Assembly: GCA_945883905.1 (NCBI GenBank)
Contig: CAMCYL010000017.1
Span: forward strand, 1 to 38,463
DNA from: Akkermansia muciniphila
GTDB taxonomy: Bacteria > Verrucomicrobiota > Verrucomicrobiia > Methylacidiphilales > CAMAQI01
Direction: 5' to 3'
DNA: 38,463 nt
Program-made: the position numbers and the translations under genes
Notes under the pieces: generated by a model
The model's database searches: none
What the model was told of the DNA's origin: nothing
Seen by the model: only the letters and a program-made list of their open reading frames with translations
Shown here: positions 26,456 through 33,244 of the stretch, one piece after another
How positions within the stretch are numbered: the stretch's first letter is position 1
Layout of the letters: each line of letters begins with the position of its first letter

Positions 26456-27379
26456 ATGATCAACAAAGATATTGGATTTCTGATTGATATGGATGGTGTG
26501 ATTTATCGTGAAAATCACCTCCTCCCAGGAGCCCTCGAATGGGTTCAATATATGCGTGAAAATGCAATTCCTTTTATCTTTTTGACCAATAACTCAGCTC
26601 CCACTCCTGACGATCTTGCAATCAAACTCAAGCATCTTGGAATTCCAAATCTTACCGAAAAGAATTTTTATACAGCGGCAATGAATACCGCTGATTTCCT
26701 CTCAGAAACACATCCCTTGTGCTCCGTCTACTCGATTGGCGAGGCCGGTCTATCCTCTGCTTTTCAAAGTAAAAAAATCCCCAACGATCAACTTCACCCT
26801 CACTATGTTGTCGTCGGCGAAGGGAACCCCACTCTCGAAAAACTAAATAAAGCACACGAACTCATCGAAAAAGGGGCCCGGCTCATTGTAACAAACCCAG
26901 ATAATTGGTGTCCTGTCGGCTCCGAAAAAACGCGTCCCGGGGCAGGAGCATTAGCCGCCTATCTTGAAGCGAGCACGGGGCAAAATGGTTATTATTTAGG
27001 CAAACCTAATCCGTACATGTTTGCCCAAGCTCGAAAAAAACTCGGAAAAAATATTAGTCGAGTCATTATGATCGGAGATACGATGGAGACCGATATTCGA
27101 GGAGCCATTGAACTCGGAATCGAAGCCTACCTAGTTCTCTCTGGATCGACCTCCCTTGAAGATACCCTGAATTACGTTTACCAACCGACTCGAGTTTTGG
27201 AAGGAATTCATGAGCTTTTAGAGGAATACAAAAGCGGTCAGCCCTCGGATCGTAAAAGCAGTCCAACTCTTTCATCTTTATTTCATACCAATGACAAGAA
27301 TAATTCCCCATTAGGAAGTCAACATAAAGACTCCCAGCGACTTGAACGACGACGGTCTCGTCCACAGATGGTAAAATAA
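26456..27379 (+). CDS. NagD-type HAD phosphatase
   Basis: The 307-residue protein is a HAD-superfamily phosphatase of the NagD/PGP subfamily. Motif I is DMDGVIY near residue 10, motif II is FLTNNSAPTP, the cap carries VVGEGNPTLEKLNKAH and RLIVTNPDNWCPVGSEKTRPGAGAL, and motifs III-IV are LGKPNPYMF and MIGDTMETDIRGAIELG. E. coli NagD acts on nucleoside monophosphates such as UMP; other relatives act on 4-nitrophenyl phosphate or phosphoglycolate. About 45 C-terminal residues are a polar, Ser/Arg-rich tail not typical of the family. It lies 8 bases before the first Mpv17-like gene, so it probably belongs to the same transcript. I prefer the ATG at 26456 to one at 26375, which overlaps the previous gene. 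Confidence 0.88.
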   Translation: MINKDIGFLIDMDGVIYRENHLLPGALEWVQYMRENAIPFIFLTNNSAPTPDDLAIKLKHLGIPNLTEKNFYTAAMNTADFLSETHPLCSVYSIGEAGLSSAFQSKKIPNDQLHPHYVVVGEGNPTLEKLNKAHELIEKGARLIVTNPDNWCPVGSEKTRPGAGALAAYLEASTGQNGYYLGKPNPYMFAQARKKLGKNISRVIMIGDTMETDIRGAIELGIEAYLVLSGSTSLEDTLNYVYQPTRVLEGIHELLEEYKSGQPSDRKSSPTLSSLFHTNDKNNSPLGSQHKDSQRLERRRSRPQMVK

Positions 27380-27387
27380 TCAAAGCC

Positions 27388-28218
27388 ATGAGTGTCTTTC
27401 TAGAATTTCAAGGGTTGAGCTATTTTCCAACTCAAAGCATCTCTCTGAGTTACCGCGACCGGCTCCGGCAAAGGGGCCGAAATCGACAGAGCTATCGAGG
27501 ATCTCAAACGTCCGCACCGATTCTTCCCTTCGGATTCCTTGTTCAAAAAAGTTTGAAGATTGGATTAGGAGCCTTCAACCAAACCTTGATTCCCGCCTTT
27601 GTTGTTCAAATTCTCATCGGATCACTGGTTTGTTGTTATTTCTTATTCCCCCAATCTCATCCCTATTTTGAAAAAATTTCGGAGTTTAAAAAAAACGGGG
27701 GCTGGATCGCTAGTTTTTTATTAATGGGAGGATTTGTCGGGTTACTTTCAGAGTTGATCTCGGTCTTCACCACAACTAAAAAATGGACCCCAAACAATAC
27801 CACAAACTTTGGTTATAATTTTATTGTTTTTGGTCTCATTGGAGTATTCACTGATTTTTTCTACGCCTTCCAGTCTAAAATCGTCGGCTCCGAAACGAAT
27901 TTTTCGACGATTGCTACGAAAATGTTAATCGATCAATTTATTTGGACCCCATTTTTTGTCTCTCCCTATCAAGTTCTTTTAGGACGATGGAAGGCACTGC
28001 GCTTTAACTTTCGTCCACTGTTATTGGAACTTCGAAGACCGTTACAATGGTTTGGTAAAGTGCAACTCCCCGTTCTTTTGAGTAATTGGGGGTTTTGGAT
28101 TCCGATGTGCACTTTAATTTATTGTTTTCCAACTTCGATCCAATTTCCTATTGCGATTCTCGCAGTGAGTCTTTGGCTGATTCTTCTCAACGCTATCATG
28201 AAAATAGATAAAAAATAA
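27388..28218 (+). CDS. Mpv17/PMP22-like membrane protein, paralogue 1
   Basis: The 276-residue protein starts with a basic tail of about 50 residues (RDRLRQRGRNRQSYRG), then four membrane segments spaced as in the Mpv17/PMP22 family. LLMGGFVGLLSELISVF resembles the family's G-x-GD-xxxQ helix. FIVFGLIGVFTDFFYAFQ resembles the R-x-x-x-G-x-x-x-x-GP-x-x-H-x-WY helix. TKMLIDQFIWTPFF matches the K-x-x-x-DQ-x-x-x-x-P helix. SNWGFWIPMCTLIYCFP matches the W-x-x-WP-x-x-x-x-x-F-x-x-VP C-terminal signature, followed by LAVSLWLILLN. Eukaryotic members are organelle inner-membrane proteins or channels. The gene stops two bases before the PfkB kinase gene. The assignment is by eye and needs profile confirmation. 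Confidence 0.68.
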   Translation: MSVFLEFQGLSYFPTQSISLSYRDRLRQRGRNRQSYRGSQTSAPILPFGFLVQKSLKIGLGAFNQTLIPAFVVQILIGSLVCCYFLFPQSHPYFEKISEFKKNGGWIASFLLMGGFVGLLSELISVFTTTKKWTPNNTTNFGYNFIVFGLIGVFTDFFYAFQSKIVGSETNFSTIATKMLIDQFIWTPFFVSPYQVLLGRWKALRFNFRPLLLELRRPLQWFGKVQLPVLLSNWGFWIPMCTLIYCFPTSIQFPIAILAVSLWLILLNAIMKIDKK

Positions 28219-28220
28219 TT

Positions 28221-29234
28221 ATGAATACTCCCATCTCACTCGCCGTTGTTGGCTCTTGGTCCATCTCTTATATTAAACTGATCGATGAATTTCCTAAAGA
28301 GGGAACCGCCGCAGAAATCTTACAGGAACGTCTCAGTAATGGAGGGACGGCCTACAACACAGCCGTCAACATCTCTCGCCTTGATCCTCACATTCCTATT
28401 TTTGCCGTCGGAACAATCGGCTGCGATCTCGATGGAGAATCGATCCTCGAAGATTTAAAATCACATCAAATTTCGACAAAAGCAATGGTCACCTCTCCTG
28501 ACTTACCGACGGGCTATGAAGATGTCACCTCGGTAAAAAAAACAGGCCGATGCACGATCTTCCGTCAAAAGGGAGCCAACCAACTTCTTTCTAAAGACTC
28601 CCTGAAATCAATCCCTGAAACAGTCTCTCATTATTACTTCAGCTCCTTAATTGAAAACCCCGAAATAATGATCGACGTTTTAACCGAACGTCAAAAAAAA
28701 GGGGCTCATCTCATCGTTTCAGTCAACCAACAGGAGGCCACGCAATATCAATCGAAGCTCCTCCCTGTTTTAGGGAAGGCGAATACCGTTATTCTTGGAC
28801 TCGCCGAATTTGAACTGATCATGGGAGAATCCGTCAGAGTGGGAGGTTCCATTGATTCAGAAAGTTTGATTCATCTTTCAAGTGAGTTTATCAAAAAAAG
28901 CGGTCTTTTAGAAAAACTCTTTATCCACTTCCCCGAGGGGGCCCTTTATCGAAAAGTGACAGGAACCATCGCTTGGGAGTCCAGCATCGCCCTTCCCCGC
29001 TCTAAAACCTCCTCCTCCTATGGCTCTGGAGATGCTTTTAAATCTGGCGTTATCCTCGGAATACTCCACTCATATTCCAAAGAAAAAATACTTCGTTTAG
29101 GACATGCCGCAGCCGCAGCCGCGATGATGGATTTAAGTGCTTCGGGGGGAGTCTGGAGTGAGAAAAAATGTCTCCAACTAGAAGAGGCTTTCGGAAAACG
29201 TCCTCCTCTCGTTAGCTACACCCACGCGGCATGA
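28221..29234 (+). CDS. PfkB/ribokinase-family carbohydrate or nucleoside kinase
   Basis: The 337-residue protein is a PfkB-family kinase. The N-terminal signature is LSNGGTAYNTAVNISRL near residue 38 with the substrate-binding Gly-Gly, then AVGTIGCDLDGESILEDL. The C-terminal signature is SYGSGDAFKSGVILGIL with catalytic D271; the usual GAGD is GSGD here. Residues that pick the substrate are not conserved enough to say whether it is a sugar, sugar phosphate or nucleoside such as adenosine or inosine. It lies between the two Mpv17-like genes, 2 bases after the first and overlapping the second by four (ATGA), so all three should be made together. Confidence 0.87.
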   Translation: MNTPISLAVVGSWSISYIKLIDEFPKEGTAAEILQERLSNGGTAYNTAVNISRLDPHIPIFAVGTIGCDLDGESILEDLKSHQISTKAMVTSPDLPTGYEDVTSVKKTGRCTIFRQKGANQLLSKDSLKSIPETVSHYYFSSLIENPEIMIDVLTERQKKGAHLIVSVNQQEATQYQSKLLPVLGKANTVILGLAEFELIMGESVRVGGSIDSESLIHLSSEFIKKSGLLEKLFIHFPEGALYRKVTGTIAWESSIALPRSKTSSSYGSGDAFKSGVILGILHSYSKEKILRLGHAAAAAAMMDLSASGGVWSEKKCLQLEEAFGKRPPLVSYTHAA

Positions 29235-30061
29235 TATCGATTGAAAACTTTAATATTACTTCAGGAATCTCAAATGAGTTCCGAGGGTATTCTCAGTATC
29301 GATATCGGCTTGCAACCCGTACTCGAAATTTCAATCCTCCCCTCTGGAAACCGACTCAGAAAAAAATTGAAACGGAATGGAGAAATCTTTGGATCCAAGG
29401 GGCTCAACGAGGAATTCTGGCCGCCAAACGAAATATTATTGCCGCTTTTTTTGTTCAATTCGTAATTGCACTTTTGTTGTTAAGCTACTATTTTTTACCG
29501 TCCTCAAAAGCCTTTTTTATTCAAATCAAGGAATGGAAACAGCAAGGAGGATTGACGCTTTGCTTTTTAATGATGGGAGGAGCGGTCGCCATTTTAGTGG
29601 AAGCAATTCGAATCGCGACAAATCAAAAAGGGCGGCTTCAAAAAATAAATTTTTATAATTTTATTTTTAATTTTTTAATTTACGGCTTTTGGGGTGTTTG
29701 CACTCAGCTTTTTATCAATTTCCAAAGTTTCCTCTTCGATTCAACTCTAGGCTTTACCAATGTTCTTCTAAAAACCCTCTTTGATCGTTGTCTATGGGCA
29801 ACGCTCGCCGCAATTCCCTATCAAATTATTCTTCATCTCTGGCGCGCAGAAGGGTATTCGTTCGTAAAAACAATCCAAAAACTAAGAAACTTTAAAACAC
29901 TCTTAGGTGAAACCTATCTTCCGTTGCTGATTACAAATCAATGTTTTTGGATTCCGATGAATCTATTGATCTATTGTTTCCCGAATCCACTTCAGTTTCC
30001 TACCGTTGTTCTTGCTATTGCTCTTTGGGTTCTTCTTCTGAATACGATTTTAAAAAAATAG
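29231..30061 (+). CDS. Mpv17/PMP22-like membrane protein, paralogue 2
   Basis: The 276-residue protein has the same length and layout as the protein encoded at 27388-28218. Its basic N-tail includes YRYRLATRTRNF. Then come LMMGGAVAILVEAIRIA, FNFLIYGFWGVCTQLF, LKTLFDRCLWATLAAIPYQ and CFWIPMNLLIYCFPNPLQFP, followed by LAIALWVLLLN. Identity to paralogue 1 is highest in the last 45 residues. The family's DQ pair is DR here, and the Trp before FWIPM is Gln-Cys, so the two copies have diverged and may form a heteromer. It overlaps the PfkB gene by four bases. It is best read as an ancient duplicate whose copies were kept on either side of the kinase. Confidence 0.65.
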   Translation: MISIENFNITSGISNEFRGYSQYRYRLATRTRNFNPPLWKPTQKKIETEWRNLWIQGAQRGILAAKRNIIAAFFVQFVIALLLLSYYFLPSSKAFFIQIKEWKQQGGLTLCFLMMGGAVAILVEAIRIATNQKGRLQKINFYNFIFNFLIYGFWGVCTQLFINFQSFLFDSTLGFTNVLLKTLFDRCLWATLAAIPYQIILHLWRAEGYSFVKTIQKLRNFKTLLGETYLPLLITNQCFWIPMNLLIYCFPNPLQFPTVVLAIALWVLLLNTILKK

Positions 30062-30176
30062 TCCACTACAGTTTAAATTCCCCTGATTGTTTCAAAAAAT
30101 TACGAACCTCCGCATAAGAAAGAAGGCTTCAAATTTTTGATTGCTCTTCGCTCTTTCCTTAATACACTCTTGCGTG

Positions 30177-30857
30177 ATGAAACTTTTACTCTGGGATATC
30201 GATGGAACTCTCATCTGTAACGGCGCCGCGGGTGAACGTGCCTTAATTCGTGTCTTTAAAGAGATCTTTAAAATCGAAACGACCTTAGATCCCTTCGACT
30301 ATCGTGGACGTACTGATCGTCGCATCTCGCTGATGATGCTTGAACACTTTCAACTCCCTCATGACGAGAAAGCGTTACATGACTTTGTTGAACACTACCT
30401 TCGAACTTTAAAAGAGGAACTCCCCAAAGGAGCGGGAGGAACTCATCCCGGTATTAACGAGATTCTCGAATCCGTCAAAAACCGCTCCGACCTCGCCCAA
30501 GGCCTTCTCACAGGGAATATGATCCGTGGTGCCGAACTTAAACTCGGCCATTATGATGTCTGGGATTATTTTGAATTTGGGGCCTTTGCCGACGACAGTA
30601 TCAATCGGAACGACCTCGGACCGTACGCGATCCAACGGGCCTCAGAAAAATACGCCTTCACCTTTCCCCCACAAAATGTTTTTGTGATCGGCGACACCCC
30701 CCACGATATCGAATGCGGTCGAGTGATCGGTGCGAAAACGATCGCGGTTGCGACCGGCGCCTTTACCGTCGAAGACCTCAAATCCCATCAGCCGACCTTC
30801 CTCTTCCAAGATTTGAGCGACTCCAAAGCCTTCTTTACTGCCATCGATCAACCTTAA
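30177..30857 (+). CDS. HAD-superfamily phosphatase (phosphoglycolate phosphatase-like)
   Basis: The 226-residue protein has HAD motif I LLWDIDGTLICNG at the N-terminus, a helical cap domain (about 20-85), motif II in LAQGLLTGN, a motif III lysine region near YAIQRASEKY, and motif IV VIGDTPHDIECG. Members of this group dephosphorylate phosphoglycolate, sugar phosphates, nucleotides or phosphonoacetaldehyde; the substrate is not readable here. It starts 115 bases after the second Mpv17-like gene and may be part of the same functional neighbourhood, though the gap allows its own promoter. The ATG at 30177 places motif I at the normal distance; an upstream start at 30141 is unlikely. Confidence 0.86.
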   Translation: MKLLLWDIDGTLICNGAAGERALIRVFKEIFKIETTLDPFDYRGRTDRRISLMMLEHFQLPHDEKALHDFVEHYLRTLKEELPKGAGGTHPGINEILESVKNRSDLAQGLLTGNMIRGAELKLGHYDVWDYFEFGAFADDSINRNDLGPYAIQRASEKYAFTFPPQNVFVIGDTPHDIECGRVIGAKTIAVATGAFTVEDLKSHQPTFLFQDLSDSKAFFTAIDQP

Positions 30858-30931
30858 ATAGTCCCTCACTCTTAAAATCCTTCGCAAAATGGCCCACATT
30901 TTGTGATTTCTGCGGAGCCACTAAAACTCCT

Positions 30932-30950
30932 AAGCGAAGCGCTTCATTTT
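30932..30950 (+). terminator. Hairpin and T-rich tail after the HAD phosphatase gene
   Basis: AAGCG-AAG-CGCTT is followed by CATTTTATTTTG. The position, between convergent genes and 75 bases after the stop, fits a weak intrinsic terminator. Confidence 0.4.
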
Positions 30951-30990
30951 ATTTTGTTATGAAGAATGAATAATGAATAATAAAATAAAA

Positions 30991-31467
30991 TTATTCGATC
31001 CAATCTTTAAATCCATCATCAAAAACGACGTCGATCAAGATCCAGGAGGTCTGAGGCTTATAACAGATCACCCGCCAACGCAAAGGGGCACGTTGATGAA
31101 AAGTCAGATAGGTAATTGAAATCATGCGTGCGCCAACACTTTTGGTGTCCACCAATTCACTTCCAGTCGACTTCCCATAAAGCGTCAAGGCTTGCTGCGT
31201 CATATTCGCCATGAACTTCATCTCCTCCTCCTTTTCAGAAAGAGGTTGTCCCTTCACAAGCCCTTCATAAGCCTTTACGGCATTTCCTTCACTTAATCCT
31301 ACAAAAAAATCCTCTAAATTTTTCTTTAATTCGGAGGGAGCCGGAGCCGGAGTCAACGGGAGATGAAATGGCTTGGCACTTCCAATCTCTCTCACGGTTC
31401 TCGCTGTTTTGTCCTCAGAAAAAGAAAAAACACAAAATAAAAGAATAATAAAAATCGTTTTATACAT
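30991..31467 (-). CDS. Small exported protein, unknown function
   Basis: The 158-residue product begins with a clear signal peptide (MYKTIFIILLFCVFSFSEDK), then a proline-rich linker (LPLTPAPAPSELKK) and a domain of alternating helix and strand (LEDFFVGLSEGNAVKAYEGL, then ISITYLTFHQRAPLRWRVICY, WILIDVVFDDGF). The helix-rich start and curved strands at the end suggest an NTF2-like or DUF-type cone fold, as seen in many exported proteins of this size, but I do not recognise the family. No lipobox cysteine is present. I chose the start at 31467 so that the signal peptide begins at residue 1. Confidence 0.68.
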   Translation of the reverse strand: MYKTIFIILLFCVFSFSEDKTARTVREIGSAKPFHLPLTPAPAPSELKKNLEDFFVGLSEGNAVKAYEGLVKGQPLSEKEEEMKFMANMTQQALTLYGKSTGSELVDTKSVGARMISITYLTFHQRAPLRWRVICYKPQTSWILIDVVFDDGFKDWIE

Positions 31468-31521
31468 TCTCAGAAAATAACAACTGAGATCCGATTGAAA
31501 ACATAAATCGATTATCTCTGA

Positions 31522-31671
31522 ATTCAACTCATTAAAGGTAGCCTTTTAGTGAATGATCAACCCCTAGAGATCGGCGACGGAGCATCCTTGAGTCATGAAG
31601 TCGCTCTCACACTTCATGCAAAGGAATCCTCGCATATTTTACTATTCGATTTAACTTCACTAAGAAACTAG
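31522..31671 (+). pseudogene. Remnant of a pirin-family gene (C-terminal end)
   Basis: After an in-frame TGA, 49 codons read IQLIKGSLLVNDQPLEIGDG, then ASLSHEVALTLHAKESSHILLFDLTSLRN and a stop. The GDGASLSHE and HILLFDL pieces match the C-terminal end of pirin/YhhW-type cupins (quercetin dioxygenase-like, about 230 residues). The first four fifths of the gene is missing; upstream DNA belongs to another gene on the other strand. This is seen directly as a truncated frame; the family call rests on memory of the C-terminal motif. Confidence 0.6.
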
Positions 31672-31681
31672 GAAAACCACG

Positions 31682-31832
31682 ATGAAACAAATTCTCACCA
31701 TCGGCGCTAGTAATAGCCTCTTTTACACTACCCTCTTACTACGATAGTTTTTCTCCTGAAAAAGGGATTCTGGATCCTCAGCTAAGTAAAAATTTTGAAA
31801 AGGTATTTCAGCTTTTTGCCCAAAGTCTTTAA
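31682..31832 (+). pseudogene. Remnant of an NAD(P)H-dependent FMN reductase gene, internal deletion
   Basis: ATG opens MKQILTIGASNSL, the usual N-terminus of NADPH-dependent FMN reductases with the flavin-binding loop, but the frame soon stops. A different frame then reads YYDSFSPEKGILDPQLSKNF followed by EKVFQLFAQSL and a stop, which resembles the C-terminus of the same family. About 130 residues between the two ends are gone, and the ends are out of frame. It starts 10 bases after the pirin remnant. Pirin and FMN reductase genes are often neighbours, which supports both calls. Confidence 0.52.
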
Positions 31833-31908
31833 TCTTTCGAATGATCAATTTTGAGACAGTCAAAATCGCCTTCTAACACAATAAAAGTCATTTGCATTTA
31901 AATGATTC

Positions 31909-32823
31909 TCATTTCAAATACTCTATAACTCTCTGAGGATCACGTCGGACAAAAGCATTCACTTTTGTTGCCTGCTCAGGAGAAAGAGAATGGTTTTCAT
32001 ATTGCGTCCCTTGAATCTGTCTCTTTTGATCTGAGTGGGGTGCACGTCGATAATCCGAGCTCCAATCATAAATACTTCTGAGCATCATTACTTTCACATC
32101 CTCTTTTTGCTTCTCACTTGTTAAATAAATACGATCCGCCACCCCTAAATTCATCGCTCTTTCGATCAATTTTTTTAAAGAAATTACCTGAGGATCATAA
32201 TCAACAACGGTCACTTCATTTCCCTGCATAAACCCCACTTCTGTTTGATTCACGCCCTCTATCCCTCCTAGACTCATTTCACCCGTCCAAAAACATCCCT
32301 GAGCGAAAGCAACTCGCTCATGATTCATCTTGAGTTCCTTCTTCGAAATTAACGGTTGAGTCTCAACGGGAGTAACACTCTTGGATATTTCCAAAACTTT
32401 TTTCATTCGTTTTACCAAAGCCTCCCTCGTCCATACCCCTTCCTCCCGCTCAATCAGATCCTTCCCATCACTATCTAAAAAACGAATTACTTGATAGTTC
32501 CAAGCAGGCTCTTGAAAACGCTTCAATATCTCCGTATCTTTACCGGAACGATTATTATAAATAAATACAGGGATAAAGCTTTCCTCTACTCCCTTAACCA
32601 CCTCAGGATCAGATAGAACCTCCCTTCCAAATTTCTGACACCCAGAACAACCCGGAACCTCTTGAAAAAGAAGGAAAACAGGTCTCTTACTCTGTTTTGA
32701 GTTTTTTAACGCAGTATCTAAATCCCTTTCCCAACGAATTTTCCCGATTTCAACCGGATTCTCCGAAAAGATTCCTCTATTTAACCCCAATATAATAATA
32801 ACAATATAATAAAATATTTTCAT
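31909..32823 (-). CDS. Exported thioredoxin-fold and MsrA-like fusion protein
   Basis: The 304-residue protein has a signal peptide (about 1-20), then a thioredoxin-like domain (about 25-145) with the CSGC motif at 59-62. A second domain (about 168-290) resembles peptide methionine sulfoxide reductase A. It keeps FAQGCFWTGEMSLGGIEGV with the catalytic-type C177 and TEVGFMQGNEVTVVDYDPQ. It lacks the middle MsrA segment that normally holds the TGH-x-E glutamate and nearby Tyr residues. The usual C-terminal active-site region is replaced by QIQGTQYENHSLSPEQATKVNAF. The thioredoxin half could supply electrons to the second half in the periplasm. True methionine sulfoxide reductase activity is doubtful. 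Confidence 0.75.
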   Translation of the reverse strand: MKIFYYIVIIILGLNRGIFSENPVEIGKIRWERDLDTALKNSKQSKRPVFLLFQEVPGCSGCQKFGREVLSDPEVVKGVEESFIPVFIYNNRSGKDTEILKRFQEPAWNYQVIRFLDSDGKDLIEREEGVWTREALVKRMKKVLEISKSVTPVETQPLISKKELKMNHERVAFAQGCFWTGEMSLGGIEGVNQTEVGFMQGNEVTVVDYDPQVISLKKLIERAMNLGVADRIYLTSEKQKEDVKVMMLRSIYDWSSDYRRAPHSDQKRQIQGTQYENHSLSPEQATKVNAFVRRDPQRVIEYLK

Positions 32824-32946
32824 AATAATCTAATACTATGAGTAGGATTTGGAGTATTTATTCCATTTTAAATTAAAAGTCTTACTTTAAGACTTAAAAT
32901 TAATCTGTGGAATAAAACAAGATGAGTTGTTCAAATAGTAATACCA

Positions 32947-32977
32947 CAAATCCAGAGTTGTTTTGGACGGTAGTGTG
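32947..32977 (+). repeat. 31-bp repeat, copy 2
   Basis: CAAATCCAGAGTTGTTTTGG and the following bases match 589-619 closely, in direct orientation, both within non-coding DNA. Roughly 28 of 31 positions agree by eye. Confidence 0.45.
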
Positions 32978-33075
32978 GTGCGCCTATGGTCAGATGCCGG
33001 ATCCGTGTTTAAACCCAGTTCTTACATTGGAGATGGATATACTTCGCATCAGAGGCAACCAGAATGGTGATGAGC

Positions 33076-33200
33076 AATGGAGCGCCGGGCGGCATGGATG
33101 TGGGGTGGATTTATCTCTTTCGCTTTAGGCTAATAGCTTCTAGCCAATAGCTGCTTTTTGCCCCCCTTCGCCCATGCCGTCGAGCCGACGGCGCACCATT
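33076..33200 (-). repeat. Palindromic MITE-like element, copy B
   Basis: Read on the minus strand, this is the same element as at 2503-2633. The central bases from AGCTATTGGCTAG to GAGATAAATCCACC are almost identical. The arm nearest the histidine kinase gene reads GCCGTCGGCTCGACGGC, a perfect 7-bp hairpin, while the other arm has lost about 7 bases, which explains the 125 bp length. Flanking similarity continues to 33230 (GGGTTAA). The two copies are inverted relative to each other and 30.5 kb apart. Confidence 0.8.
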
Positions 33201-33244
33201 TTTTAATTTCTAATGCACGAAATGGGTTAAATCATCTGACAAAC

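Larger units (their letters stand above)
32824..33244. other. Gap carrying a 31-bp repeat and palindromic element copy B
   Basis: The gap is 421 bases long, AT-rich at its left and GC-rich at its right. It contains a 31-bp repeat (32947-32977) and the inverted copy of the 131-bp palindromic element (33076-33200, with similarity to copy A extending to 33230). A 68-codon frame at 32922-33128 runs into the element and looks non-coding. The stretch 32978-33075 shows nothing recognisable. Confidence 0.5.

Noticed and set aside
32922-33128. A 68-codon open frame on the plus strand
   Set aside because: It runs through the 31-bp repeat into the palindromic element, has no ribosome binding site and resembles no family; the repeats explain its sequence.
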